Of a stretch of 64,000 nt of DNA, positions 8,065-18,355 are shown in pieces. The DNA is taken from positions 62,001-126,000 of the forward strand of contig NZ_JAJIRP010000005.1 of NCBI RefSeq assembly GCF_025717555.1, written 5' to 3'. Below the pieces are notes generated by a model. It searched no databases. It was given only the letters and a program-made list of their open reading frames with translations, and was not told where the DNA came from. Source of the stretch: Paucibacter sp. B2R-40 (GTDB taxonomy: Bacteria > Pseudomonadota > Gammaproteobacteria > Burkholderiales > Burkholderiaceae_C). Positions within the stretch are counted from its first letter, which is position 1. Every line of letters begins with the position of its first letter. Both the position numbers and the translations under genes were made by a program.

Positions 8065-9095
8065 TGCCTGGGCTGGCTGTCCAGCGTAAAGACACCGTGT
8101 GGCGACTTGCCGACCTTGACCTGGCGCACGACCTTCTTGGTCTGCGTGTCGATCTCGGTCAACTTGCCGGCCCAACGCGAGTTCACCAGAATAGTCTTGC
8201 CGTCCCCCAGCACCTCCATATCATCCGGGCCGCTCGGGCCGGGGAATTGGTCGACGACCGTCAAGGTCTGCGTATCGATCTTGCTGATGGTGTTGGCCAC
8301 CCGGTTGCTGACCAAGACGTGACGGTGATCGCCCCAGGCACGGAAGGAATGTGCGCCCTTGCCGGTGGGCAGGCGCTTGACCAGCTTCGGCGGCGTCGTT
8401 CCCGCAGCGCTGACGTCGTAAACCTCCACCACGGCGTCGCCGGTCAAGGCCACCAGCAGATGTTTGTCATCGGCGGTCAAAAAGATGTCCGCCGGCATCT
8501 CGCCCACGGTGATCTTCCAGCGCGGCGCTTGTGTCGCCAGATCCACGGCCAGCAGCTCATTGCTGTCTTGCAGGCTGACGAACAGCGTGCTGCTCTTGCT
8601 GTCGATGGCCAGATGGCTGGGCGTCTTGGGCGCGCTGATGCGCTTGACCAGCTTCAAGGGCTCGGCCTTGTCGGCCGGCGTCCAGCTGTAAAAATTGACG
8701 TAATCCAGCCGGTTCGCCGCGGTGATGAGCCACTTCATATCGGGCGAGAAGCGCAGGTGATAGGGGTCGTGGATGCCCCGCACGACCCGCTGAACTTCAG
8801 CGGTATGGGGGTCCAAAAAGGTCAGCGAATCACCCAGCGCATTGGCCACCAGCAGCGACTTCTGATCGGGCGACAAGTAAAGGTGATGCGGCTCCTTGCC
8901 GGTCGGAATACGCTTGATCTGTTTGAAGCTGATGGGGTCGACCACGCTGATGTCAGCGTCCAGCGAGTTCAACACAATGACTGGCGGCTTGGCCGCTCCG
9001 GCAGCACCAGCGTCAGCAGGATAGGCAACAAGGGCAAAGGCGGCGGCGGACAAACTCAGGGCCACCGTCAGACGGGGCCAAGACTGAAAAGACAT
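8061..9095 (-). CDS. YncE-like seven-bladed beta-propeller protein, exported
   Basis: This 344-residue protein has a signal peptide (about 30-35 residues, ending near PADAGAAG) and about seven repeats of roughly 40 residues. The repeats are of the type VIVLNSLDADISVVDPIS ... IPTGKEPHHLYLSPDQKSLLVAN. This is the YVTN/YncE beta-propeller pattern of periplasmic proteins. The function is not known; such propellers often bind partners or ligands. The ATG at 9095 was chosen because it gives the signal peptide directly. It is the first gene of a tight operon with a deacetylase and a lipid hydroxylase-like enzyme, suggesting an envelope role. Confidence 0.87.
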   Translation of the reverse strand: MSFQSWPRLTVALSLSAAAFALVAYPADAGAAGAAKPPVIVLNSLDADISVVDPISFKQIKRIPTGKEPHHLYLSPDQKSLLVANALGDSLTFLDPHTAEVQRVVRGIHDPYHLRFSPDMKWLITAANRLDYVNFYSWTPADKAEPLKLVKRISAPKTPSHLAIDSKSSTLFVSLQDSNELLAVDLATQAPRWKITVGEMPADIFLTADDKHLLVALTGDAVVEVYDVSAAGTTPPKLVKRLPTGKGAHSFRAWGDHRHVLVSNRVANTISKIDTQTLTVVDQFPGPSGPDDMEVLGDGKTILVNSRWAGKLTEIDTQTKKVVRQVKVGKSPHGVFTLDSQPRQ

Positions 9096-9270
9096 CAGGG
9101 AATCCTTGAGAGGAGCAACAAGCGCAGAAAACGCTGCATATGCAGCAGGCTTCAAGTGTAATTGGCCGCACTTGAGCGTCGTTGTCGCCGGTCAACAAAG
9201 CCTCAAAAATGCGCGGAACTTATCCGTCAATTGGCGTGCTCAGCTACCCAAGCGTTCAACGGGACAAAAC

Positions 9271-10293
9271 TTAGGCCCGCTCCAGCATCACCCGGTTGCG
9301 CCCCGCCTGCTTGGCCGCATAAAGGGCCTGGTCGGCTCGCGCCACGGCCGTGCTGCCGCTCTCACCCGGCGCGCAAACCGACACACCAAAGCTGGCGGTA
9401 CAAGACCCGACTTGCGGGAACACAAATTCTTCGATGCGTTGACGCAGGGTTTCGGCCATTTGTTGCGCGCCGGCCAGGTCGGTATCGGGGCAGATGATCA
9501 AGAACTCCTCGCCACCCCAACGCCCCACTACATCGCTGGCGCGCACCCGGCTTTGCAGAATTTGCGCCAGCGCCACCAGCACCGCATCTCCAGCCTGATG
9601 GCCCAGGCTGTCGTTGATCCGTTTGAAACAATCCACATCGACCAGAATCAGCGCAAAGCCGCGTCCGCTGCGCCCGGCGGCGGCCTGCTCGCGCTCCATC
9701 GCACGGTCGAGAAAGAGCCGGTTGTACAAACGGGTCAAGCAGTCCGTCACCGCCAACTGTTCCAGCTCAAGATTCTTCTGCGTCAACTCCTGGGTACGCT
9801 GCGCCACGGTCAGCTCCAACTGCTCGTTCATGCGCCGCAACTCACTCACATGACGCTGCAATTCGGCGTCCAAACGAAAGGCACGCAAAGCCGCCTGTGC
9901 GGTCAGCACCACATCTTCGTTATGCCAGGGTTTTTCGAGAAAACGAAACAGGTTCGCCTCGTTGATCGCGCGTTTGACGCCGTCCAAACTGCTCTGCCCG
10001 GTCAGCAAGATGGTCAGCACCTTAGGCAGGCGTTGGTGCACCTGCACCAGCAACTCATCCCCTTTCATGCCGGGCATGATGTAGTCGGCGATGATGACGG
10101 CCAGGGTCTGCCCCTCGCGCTCCAACTCATCGATCAGCTCCAGCGCCTCGCTGCCACTTTCGGCGATTTCAATCAGCTGACCATGCTGCAGACTGTTTTC
10201 CAGCAACGAGCGCAGTGAAGTCAAGACGCCGCTGTCGTCATCCACGCAGAGGATCACTTCCTTGGCCATGGCGGACTCGGCAGGGCTTGCCAT
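9271..10293 (-). CDS. Response regulator with receiver and GGDEF (diguanylate cyclase) domains
   Basis: This 340-residue cytoplasmic protein makes cyclic di-GMP under phosphorelay control. The receiver domain (residues about 12-130) has the acidic pocket VDDD at 17-20, phosphoacceptor Asp70 in IIADYIMPGM, and Lys121 in EKPW. A coiled-coil linker (about 140-180) leads to the GGDEF domain. GGEEF at 260-264 is the active-site form, and RASD five residues upstream is an intact inhibitory I-site. The start ATG (10293-10291) overlaps the stop of the upstream mini-receiver gene (TGATG). The histidine kinase at 10668-13031 on the same strand is the probable phosphate donor. Confidence 0.93.
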   Translation of the reverse strand: MASPAESAMAKEVILCVDDDSGVLTSLRSLLENSLQHGQLIEIAESGSEALELIDELEREGQTLAVIIADYIMPGMKGDELLVQVHQRLPKVLTILLTGQSSLDGVKRAINEANLFRFLEKPWHNEDVVLTAQAALRAFRLDAELQRHVSELRRMNEQLELTVAQRTQELTQKNLELEQLAVTDCLTRLYNRLFLDRAMEREQAAAGRSGRGFALILVDVDCFKRINDSLGHQAGDAVLVALAQILQSRVRASDVVGRWGGEEFLIICPDTDLAGAQQMAETLRQRIEEFVFPQVGSCTASFGVSVCAPGESGSTAVARADQALYAAKQAGRNRVMLERA

Positions 10294-10520
10294 CACCGTG
10301 CTCCCAAGACGAATTGAGGGTCGGCGAATGTCGCCAGACCCGCCTCGATACCGGCCAGCAACACCCCTGCCTCCCAGGGCTTGGCAATCAGGCTACGGCC
10401 TTTGCCCTCCGCTCGCAGGCGCTTGACGGCACTGTCATTCACCTGGCTTGAAGGCAATTGATCCCGTAAAGCGCTCAATGCGTTCACCTCATCGTCGACG
10501 CACAGCAGCAATCCTTGCAT
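10293..10520 (-). CDS. Receiver-like miniprotein lacking the phosphoacceptor
   Basis: This 75-residue protein looks like a receiver domain with its middle removed. The N terminus (LLLCVDDEVNALSALRDQL) is beta-1 with the acidic pair Asp9-Asp10, plus helix 1. From about residue 43, SLIAKPWEAGVLLAGIEAGL matches the conserved lysine (Lys47) and last helix of receivers such as its neighbour. The phosphoacceptor strand and about 50 residues between are missing. The ATG at 10520 has a good GAGGA ribosome site, and the stop overlaps the next start, so it appears to be translated. It may be a decayed gene or a dominant-negative or scaffold partner; neither is proven. Confidence 0.72.
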   Translation of the reverse strand: MQGLLLCVDDEVNALSALRDQLPSSQVNDSAVKRLRAEGKGRSLIAKPWEAGVLLAGIEAGLATFADPQFVLGAR

Positions 10521-10667
10521 AGCCGTCCTCCCTAGACGTCGTTGGCAGCTAGACATGAGTCCGCCGCTTCATACCATATTACTTTCGACTTCGAGCCGGC
10601 TGGCAGGCACGGTGGTATTTTTTTGCAAATCATGGGCACGGACCTGCGCATTGGAAACTCTGCCCGG

Positions 10668-13031
10668 CTAGATGTTTACGTCGGTCTTGGTGTCAGAGGA
10701 ACGCTGCAAGGGCAAAAAGACCGTGAAGGTCGAGCCCCTGCCCTCAACACTTTGCACCTCGATGCGCCCCTGATGCTTGTCGATGATCTTGCGCACGATA
10801 TCCAGGCCCAGGCCACTGCCCTCACCGATCGGCTTGGTCGTGAAGAAGGGGTCAAAAATCCTACCCAGCAATTCGGCCGGAATGCCGCTGCCGCTGTCTT
10901 TGACCGCAACAATCGCGTGCGCCTCATCGTGGGCCAACGAGATCCGCAGCACGCCTTTGTAATGCATGGCCTGCAAGGCGTTGTGGATCAGGTTGGTCCA
11001 GACCTGGTTCAATTCATCGGGCAGGCAAAGCAGGCGCGGCAGGTCTTGGAAGTCGCGCACCAGCTCGACGCCGCCGCGCAGCTTGCTTTGGTAAATCGTC
11101 AGCACCGTCTCCAGGCCATCGCGCAGATCAGTCTCGACGAATTCGCCGGAGTGATCGAAACGCGAATAGGACTTCAAGGCGAACACGATCTTGGCCACCC
11201 TGTCCACGGCCAGATTGATGTTCTCGGTATTGCTGGCGATGCTGGCCGTGCTGAACGCCGTATCCAGGATCAGCTCGTTGCTCGGGTGCTTCAGCAGCGC
11301 CAGGTATTCACCCGCAAACGCCTGCACCCCCATTTGCACCAGCAGCCCGGCTTTGTAGCGGGCATGCTCGATGCCGGCGGACTCCAATTGCTGGCACAAG
11401 GTCTTGGCCAAGGCCCGCTCCTCCCTTGAACTCAGCATATTCGAGCTCTTGCTGACATGAGCCAACAGGTCGATGAAGGAGTTTTGTTCGGCCTCATTCA
11501 GCACCTGGAACACCTTGGGCAGGTTCTCCAGCACCTGCTGCAAGGCATCCGAAATATTGCGTCCGCTGGACTTGACGGCCCCAATCGGCGTGTTGATCTC
11601 ATGTGCAACGCCGGCCACCAACTGCCCCAACACCGCCATCTTTTCCGATTGAATCACCTGGCCTTGTGCCTGCTTCAACTCCTCCAAAGCCTTGGCTGCC
11701 TGCAGCCGCGCAGCCTGAGCGCTGGCATAGGCCGAAGCATTGGTCAGCGCAATGGCCGCATAGGCCACAGTGGTGCGAAAGATCTCTTGCTCACGTTGCT
11801 GGAATGCCATCGCCCGGTGGCTCTGCAAAATCACCACACCGAGGCGCACACCATTGGCCACCATTTGACGCAACACCGCCGAACGCATCTCCGACTTCGG
11901 CGATACGCCTTGCGGCGGCGGTGAACCCAAGGCCAGCTCCGAAGCATCGGCAACGACCAGTTCCTCGTCGCCGAGAAAAGTCCGCACGCTCAGCCACTCC
12001 GTGTCGCTCAACAAGAATGTCGACGGCGGCGCGCGCACGCCGTCTTCGACGTAATAGATCAGCTCCAAACGATCGCCGGCCGGGCCCAGCACCGCCACAC
12101 CAAACGCATCCAGCGGCAACAAGGCACACAGATGTTGATGCAGGGCCGCGCAAATCGCCTGCTCGTCCAGACTGGTGGTCAGCTCCTTGCCGATATCACC
12201 AACCTGGCGCAGCACATCGGCCGCATCGGCCAGGGCCAGGTTGGCCGAAGACAGCTCATCCGTGCGTTCGCGCACCGATTCCGCCAGATGGTCACGGTGC
12301 CCGGCCAGCTCCTCCTCATAGCGCTGCTTGAGCTGCAAATAGTCAGACAGCCGGTCTTGCAGGCTGTTGACGCCGCTGACCAACAAGCTCAGCTCGTCGG
12401 GCCGACCTTCGGGCCGCCGCAGTCGCAGCGATTCGCCCAAGGCAGCGGGATCAAGTCTGCTCAAGTGCAGGGCAATGCGCCTCACGTGCACGGTCACCAG
12501 ACGACTGAACAGCAAGGTGAGGAAGCCCGCCAAGAGCAGCGACTGCAGCAATTGGGTCAGCACAATGGTCTGCAGCGCAGCGCGCAAATGCGCCCACAGC
12601 TGGCGCTCATCGCCATAAAGCACGAATTCACCCAGATTCACCAGCGGCCCGCCACTGAAGCGCTGAAACACCAGCGGCAAGCGCCGCATCGGCGCCAGGC
12701 CCGCCTCCGACCAACCGGGTCGGGTGAACTCGAACACTTCGGCGGGCCCCCTTTCAGCCTTGACTCTGATCTCGACTCGCCCGATCGTGCTGACCTTGCT
12801 CACACTCTCCATATGGAGCTTCAGCGTGTCCAAATCCATGTCCCAGACGGCCCTGCGCAAGGTGCTTTGGCTGACTCGCTCGATCAACGCCAGCTCATGG
12901 TTCATCGCCGCCAAGCCCTCTTTCCAGGTCCACCAGGATTGCACCGCCACGGCCAGCACGGTGAATAGCAAGCAAAACATCAGCGTTGCGAACACCATGC
13001 GCGCACCGAGCGAGCTGCCGAGTCTGACCAT
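10668..13031 (-). CDS. Membrane sensor histidine kinase with HAMP and GAF domains
   Basis: This 787-residue protein starts with a membrane helix (about 11-32) and a periplasmic sensor (about 33-150). A second helix (about 153-178) and a HAMP-like region (179-232) with coiled coil follow. A GAF-like domain lies at about 275-435. The phosphoacceptor is His477 in [13 protein letters not shown], and the ATPase domain is marked by [32 protein letters not shown]. The H-box and N-box resemble kinases that pair with receiver-GGDEF or CheY-like partners. Its downstream neighbours on the same strand are the mini-receiver and the receiver-GGDEF protein, so the likely output is cyclic di-GMP. The ATG at 13031 follows an AAGGA site. 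Confidence 0.93.
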   Translation of the reverse strand: MVRLGSSLGARMVFATLMFCLLFTVLAVAVQSWWTWKEGLAAMNHELALIERVSQSTLRRAVWDMDLDTLKLHMESVSKVSTIGRVEIRVKAERGPAEVFEFTRPGWSEAGLAPMRRLPLVFQRFSGGPLVNLGEFVLYGDERQLWAHLRAALQTIVLTQLLQSLLLAGFLTLLFSRLVTVHVRRIALHLSRLDPAALGESLRLRRPEGRPDELSLLVSGVNSLQDRLSDYLQLKQRYEEELAGHRDHLAESVRERTDELSSANLALADAADVLRQVGDIGKELTTSLDEQAICAALHQHLCALLPLDAFGVAVLGPAGDRLELIYYVEDGVRAPPSTFLLSDTEWLSVRTFLGDEELVVADASELALGSPPPQGVSPKSEMRSAVLRQMVANGVRLGVVILQSHRAMAFQQREQEIFRTTVAYAAIALTNASAYASAQAARLQAAKALEELKQAQGQVIQSEKMAVLGQLVAGVAHEINTPIGAVKSSGRNISDALQQVLENLPKVFQVLNEAEQNSFIDLLAHVSKSSNMLSSREERALAKTLCQQLESAGIEHARYKAGLLVQMGVQAFAGEYLALLKHPSNELILDTAFSTASIASNTENINLAVDRVAKIVFALKSYSRFDHSGEFVETDLRDGLETVLTIYQSKLRGGVELVRDFQDLPRLLCLPDELNQVWTNLIHNALQAMHYKGVLRISLAHDEAHAIVAVKDSGSGIPAELLGRIFDPFFTTKPIGEGSGLGLDIVRKIIDKHQGRIEVQSVEGRGSTFTVFLPLQRSSDTKTDVNI

Positions 13032-13352
13032 GCGCCTGTTCCTTCTTGTTGCGAGTCCCCGGGCTCAGGGCAATGCGGGCTCTGCGTCCAGTTTGAGCAC
13101 TATGCACTGTACGCAGGGCAGCGCACCTAGGGAAGGCCCTGATCCAGCTCCGTGTCAAACAGGGCGCAAGCATGGCAAAAAGCAAACGGGAGCGGCAACC
13201 TCTCGGCCACAGCTCCCGCATCGATTTGGGGCAGATCAATAAGGGCAAGCAGGCGGCACTTCGGCCGATTTGACGGTTTACCAAATAGCCTGCATGCCGC
13301 TCGGCGTGAGCCGGGCGAGATTCAGTCGGCAGGGACTGAATCTAAGCCGGGC
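13032..13352. other. 321-bp intergenic region between phaB and the histidine kinase gene
   Basis: No gene is supported. It must contain the promoter of the minus-strand kinase operon and the 3' end of the phaCAB transcript. The only clear structure is the inverted repeat at 13318-13343. Confidence 0.6.
13318..13343 (-). terminator. Hairpin just downstream of phaB
   Basis: AGATTCAGTC at 13318-13327 and GACTGAATCT at 13334-13343 are perfect inverted repeats with a 6-base loop. The hairpin begins about 10 bp after the phaB stop. It has no U-tract, so it could be a 3'-end stabiliser or an imperfect terminator for the pha operon. Confidence 0.5.
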
Positions 13353-14090
13353 TCAACCCATATGCAAACCACCATTGCAGCTGAAGTCGGCGCCGGTGGT
13401 GAAGCCGGAGTCCTCACCGGCCAACCAGGCCACGATGGCCGCGATTTCTTCGGGCTTGCCCAAACGCTTGATCGGAATGGTGGCGACGATCTTCTCCAGC
13501 ACATCGGGGCGGATCGCCTTGACCATATCGGTGCCGATATAGCCGGGGCTGACGGTATTGACCGTCACGCCCTTGCTGGCCACTTCTTGCGCCAGCGCCA
13601 TCGTGAAACCATGCATGCCGGCCTTGGCGGCCGAGTAATTGGTCTGGCCGAACTGGCCCTTCTCGCCGTTGACCGAGGAGATATTGATGATGCGGCCCCA
13701 GCCCTTGTCCAACATGTCTTCTATCACCTGCTTGGTGACATTGAACATGCTGTTGAGGTTGGTGTTCATCACCGCGTCCCAGTCGTCGCGCGTCATCTTG
13801 CGGAACATGCCGTCACGCGTGATGCCGGCGTTATTGACCAAGACCGAGATCGGGCCATGCTCGGCCTTGACCTTGGCAAAGGCCTCGACGGTGGAGTCCC
13901 AATCAGCCACATTGCCAACCGAGGCGTAGAAGGTGTAACCCAGCGCGGCCTGCTCGCTCAACCACTTGTCGAAGTCGCGGCTCGGGCCGCAGCCGGCGAT
14001 GACCTTGAAACCTTCTTTGTGCAGGCGCTGGCACATTGAGGTCCCGATGCCGCCCATGCCGCCGGTGACGTAAGCTACTTTTTGACTCAT
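13353..14090 (-). CDS. phaB: Acetoacetyl-CoA reductase
   Basis: This 245-residue short-chain dehydrogenase reduces acetoacetyl-CoA to (R)-3-hydroxybutyryl-CoA with NADPH, the second step of PHB synthesis. The Rossmann motif TGGMGGIGT sits near residue 9 and [11 protein letters not shown] marks the substrate region. The catalytic Ser, Tyr and Lys are in [20 protein letters not shown], and SPGYIGTDM follows. Length and sequence closely fit PhaB (3-oxoacyl-CoA type, not FabG of fatty acid synthesis). The ATG at 14090 follows GGAGAC at normal distance. It is the last gene of phaC-phaA-phaB. Confidence 0.96.
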   Translation of the reverse strand: MSQKVAYVTGGMGGIGTSMCQRLHKEGFKVIAGCGPSRDFDKWLSEQAALGYTFYASVGNVADWDSTVEAFAKVKAEHGPISVLVNNAGITRDGMFRKMTRDDWDAVMNTNLNSMFNVTKQVIEDMLDKGWGRIINISSVNGEKGQFGQTNYSAAKAGMHGFTMALAQEVASKGVTVNTVSPGYIGTDMVKAIRPDVLEKIVATIPIKRLGKPEEIAAIVAWLAGEDSGFTTGADFSCNGGLHMG

Positions 14091-14198
14091 ATTTGTCTCC
14101 TGTCTCAAAAAAATACTGGCTCGCTCAGACTCCTGCAGGTGCGGGTCTGAGTCAAGCGGGTTTGGCCCTAGGATGGGCTGTTTAGCAGCGGTTCTGCA

Positions 14199-15377
<1,179 letters not shown>

Positions 15378-15490
15378 TTGATTTACTCTCTCTATGCTGT
15401 AACTAACAAGTTATCCCGATGAGTTTAGTTCAATCGGACGGGGCGAAGATTCAGGTAAAACGGAATTTCAAACTGTGACGGTAAACCTCA

Positions 15491-17227
15491 TCAAGCCTTT
15501 TGCTGCACATAGCGGCCCGGCGCCGGCTCGATCGCTTTGTACTTGCGGTTGCCGGGCGCTTTGGGCGCGGGCTTTTGTGCGCCGGCATGGCCTGCCAACC
15601 AAGTGGACCAGTCGGTCCACCAACTGCCGGGCTGCTCTGTCGCGCCGGCCAACCAGGCATCAGCCTGAGCCGGCAGCGCGGCCGATTGGTTGATCCAATG
15701 GCTGCGTTTCTTTTTCGCCGGCGGATTGATCACACCGGCTATATGGCCGGAGGCGCCCAGCACATAGCGCCGCTCGCCCTTGAAGACTTGCGTGCTGCGG
15801 TAGGCGGCGTCCCAAGGCACGATATGGTCTTCGCGCGAACCATAGATGTAGACCGGCGCCTCAATCTTGCCCAGATCAAGCGACTCGCCGCAGACCGTTA
15901 GACGGCCGGGGATTTTCAACTCGTTTTGCAAATAGGTATGGCGCAGATACCAGCAGTACATCGGGCCGCTCATATTGGTGGCGTCACCGTTCCAATACAG
16001 CAGATCAAACGGCGGCGGCGCTTCGCCCTTCAGGTAATTGCCGACCACATAGTTCCAGACCAGATCGTTCGGGCGCAGCATGCTGAAGGTGCTGCCCAAC
16101 TCTTGACCCTTCAACAGCCCCGGTCCTTTAGGCGACTGCAGACCGATCGTGGTCTCGCGCTTTTTCACCGAGGCCTCATCGACAAAAATATCCAGGATGC
16201 CGTTGCTGGAAAAGTCGATCAAGGTGGTCAGCAAGGTCACGCTGGCTGCGGGCTGCTCGCCGCGCGCGGCCAACACGCCCAAGGCGGTCGACAAAATCGT
16301 GCCGCCGACGCAAAAACCCAGCGTGTCTATGGTCTTGGCGCCGCTGATCTCTTGCACCACGCTGATCGCTTTGATCGCGGCCTGCTCGATATAGTCGTCC
16401 CAGGTCCAGGCCTTGCACGAATCATCCGGGTTGCGCCAGCTGATCACGAACAGCCGGTGGCCCTGCTCCACGGCATAGCGGATCAGCGAGTTCTCGGGCT
16501 GCAAATCCAGGATGTAGTACTTGTTGATGCAGGGTGGCACAAACAGCAGCGGGCGCTCAAAAACCTTATCCGTCAGCGGCTTGTACTCAATCAGCTGAAA
16601 GAAGTCGTTCTCGAACACGATGTCGCCGGCGGTGGTGGCGACATTGCGGCCGACCTCGAACGCGCTTTCATCGGTCTGAGACACATGGCCGCGCTGCAAA
16701 TCGTTCCACAGCAATTGCATGCCCTTGGTCAGCGTCTCGCCCTTGCTCTCCAGGGCCAAGGCCTGTGCCTCCGGGTTGAGCGCCAAAAAATTGCTCGGCG
16801 CGGCGGCGTCGACAAACTGCTGCACGGCGAAGCGCACGCGCGCGCGGGCCTTGTCCTCGCCCTCGACCTTGTCGGCCATCTGCTGCAAGGTGTTGGCGTT
16901 GAGCAAATAAAGCTGCGCCATGAAGGCGCTGGCCGGGTTGGCACTCCAGGCCGGACTCGCAAAGCGGCGATCCGCCAGCGGCTTAGGCGCTTCGGCCGGT
17001 GGGGCCAGGCTGCTTTGCAGCGAGGCATTCCACAAGGCGGTGGCCTGATTCAAGTAGTTGCTTTGCAATTCGGCCAAGGACGCGGCGGGAATCTGCAGGC
17101 CGGCCAAGGTCTTCCACATTTCGCCCAAGCCGGCGGCGGCTTCACTGGCCGCTGCAGCGGCGGCCGAAATTGCATCCGGGGCGGCTTCGGGGGCAGCTGG
17201 CGCCGCGGCGTTCGTCTTGCGGGTCAT
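15491..17227 (-). CDS. phaC: Class I poly(3-hydroxyalkanoate) synthase
   Basis: This 578-residue enzyme polymerises hydroxyacyl-CoA into PHA on the granule surface. The modified lipase box GFCVGGT places the catalytic cysteine at Cys306. The catalytic Asp is in GSREDHIVPWDAAY and the His in LGASGHIAGVINPPAKKK. The N-terminal third is the variable class I region and begins with an Ala/Pro-rich stretch. The ATG at 17227 follows GAGGAA; a TTG four codons upstream is less likely. It heads the phaC-phaA-phaB operon, the usual order in Burkholderiales. A second synthase lies at 23877-25655. Confidence 0.96.
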   Translation of the reverse strand: MTRKTNAAAPAAPEAAPDAISAAAAAASEAAAGLGEMWKTLAGLQIPAASLAELQSNYLNQATALWNASLQSSLAPPAEAPKPLADRRFASPAWSANPASAFMAQLYLLNANTLQQMADKVEGEDKARARVRFAVQQFVDAAAPSNFLALNPEAQALALESKGETLTKGMQLLWNDLQRGHVSQTDESAFEVGRNVATTAGDIVFENDFFQLIEYKPLTDKVFERPLLFVPPCINKYYILDLQPENSLIRYAVEQGHRLFVISWRNPDDSCKAWTWDDYIEQAAIKAISVVQEISGAKTIDTLGFCVGGTILSTALGVLAARGEQPAASVTLLTTLIDFSSNGILDIFVDEASVKKRETTIGLQSPKGPGLLKGQELGSTFSMLRPNDLVWNYVVGNYLKGEAPPPFDLLYWNGDATNMSGPMYCWYLRHTYLQNELKIPGRLTVCGESLDLGKIEAPVYIYGSREDHIVPWDAAYRSTQVFKGERRYVLGASGHIAGVINPPAKKKRSHWINQSAALPAQADAWLAGATEQPGSWWTDWSTWLAGHAGAQKPAPKAPGNRKYKAIEPAPGRYVQQKA

Positions 17228-17353
17228 AGGTTTCCTCAAACAATTGGGCTCTTGGCATTGGCTTCGGTTTGCTGGGACGCTGCAAGCAGCCCCTTCGGTC
17301 CATCATCGCAGACCTTGTTGTAACCTCCTTGTCTTACCCGCTTATGACGAACC

Positions 17354-17632
17354 ATGTATCTGATCGCAATTGCCTGGGGCTATGTGGCCCTGATGATGGC
17401 CTTGGCCGAAGCTACCAGCAGCCAAGGCAGCATTCTGGGCGCCTTGATAACGCTGCTGCTCTACGGCGTATTGCCGATTTCAATCGTCTTGTACCTGTTG
17501 GGAACTCCACACCGTAAAAAAGCTCGCAAGCGTCAAGAACAGCTGGAACAGGAGGCCGCCAACTCAAGCCAGGCAAATAGCGGCGACCATGCGACCGCAG
17601 ATGCGCTCGCGCCGGTAAGAAAAGAACCTTGA
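17354..17632 (+). CDS. Conserved small membrane protein of unknown function
   Basis: This 92-residue protein begins with two hydrophobic helices (about 2-17 and 27-49) separated by AEATSSQGS. It ends in a basic, then Gln/Glu-rich cytoplasmic tail (HRKKARKRQEQLEQEAAN). I recall similar small proteins in other Burkholderiales but no function. It diverges from phaC across 126 bp. Its last 69 bp overlap the 3' end of the convergent pgeF gene, so part of the tail is constrained by both frames. Confidence 0.78.
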   Translation: MYLIAIAWGYVALMMALAEATSSQGSILGALITLLLYGVLPISIVLYLLGTPHRKKARKRQEQLEQEAANSSQANSGDHATADALAPVRKEP

Positions 17633-18355
17633 ATCGTCTTTGAAGGTGCACCAAGCGCCGCCGCTGATGTGCTTCAGCCCCACGCCCAGCAGGCGTTGAC
17701 GCGCCAGGCCAGCCAGGTCAGCCCGCCAGCGCGCCTCGCCTGCAGCATTGGGGCGGAACACAAAGTACGCGTTGGACGCCGCCACCGGTTCGACACCAAA
17801 GGCCTGCAGCACCTCGGGCCCGACCTCGAATGCTTCGGGGCCAATGCAGGCTCCCAGCCAGGCTTGCACTTGAGAAGGCTTGCAGCCGGCGGCTTGGCAA
17901 AGCGCTTGCACCGTGTTCTCCAACACCCCGCCGGCCAGGCCGCGCCAGCCGGCATGCGCACCGGCCACGCCGCCCGGTGCAGCGAACAAGACGGGCAAAC
18001 AGTCCGCCACTTGGATCGCGACCGCCAAGCCAGGCGAGGTGCTGACGCTGGCGTCGGCGATTGGCGTGGGTGCGCCGGCCAGCGCATGAGCGGAGTTCAA
18101 GACGACGACTTCAGAGCCATGAATTTGCTGCAAAAAGACCGCTTTGGACCCCAGCGCTTGGTCCAGCCGCAAGCGGTTTTCGGCCACAGCCGCCGGATCA
18201 TCTTGCACCGCCGCGCCAACATTCATGCTCGCAAAAGGGCCGACACTGCAGCCGCCGGCCCGCGTGCTCATCAGAGCTCGCCCATTGAAATCAGGCCGCG
18301 ACCATGCGGGCCGCAGCCAATCGGCGTGAATCAGCCCAACTTGCTCACTCGGCAT
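17564..18355 (-). CDS. pgeF: Multicopper polyphenol oxidase/laccase-domain protein, purine nucleoside phosphorylase (YfiH/PgeF)
   Basis: This 263-residue protein belongs to the YfiH (DUF152) family. Members act on purine nucleosides and, in E. coli PgeF, correct peptidoglycan editing errors. The zinc/active-site motifs are visible: QQIHGSEV near residue 76, ADCLPVLF, GAHAGWRGLAGG and LGACIGPEAFEVG. The C terminus ends FFSYRRERICGRMVAAI, as in the family. The ATG at 18355 overlaps the end of maiA by 11 bp, suggesting coupled translation. The 3' end overlaps the small membrane protein gene on the other strand. Confidence 0.93.
   Translation of the reverse strand: MPSEQVGLIHADWLRPAWSRPDFNGRALMSTRAGGCSVGPFASMNVGAAVQDDPAAVAENRLRLDQALGSKAVFLQQIHGSEVVVLNSAHALAGAPTPIADASVSTSPGLAVAIQVADCLPVLFAAPGGVAGAHAGWRGLAGGVLENTVQALCQAAGCKPSQVQAWLGACIGPEAFEVGPEVLQAFGVEPVAASNAYFVFRPNAAGEARWRADLAGLARQRLLGVGLKHISGGAWCTFKDDSRFFSYRRERICGRMVAAICLA

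Noticed and set aside
15926-17323. Long plus-strand frame antisense to phaC
   Set aside because: Composition is that of an antisense shadow (His/Gln/Arg-rich) and phaC is intact on the other strand.
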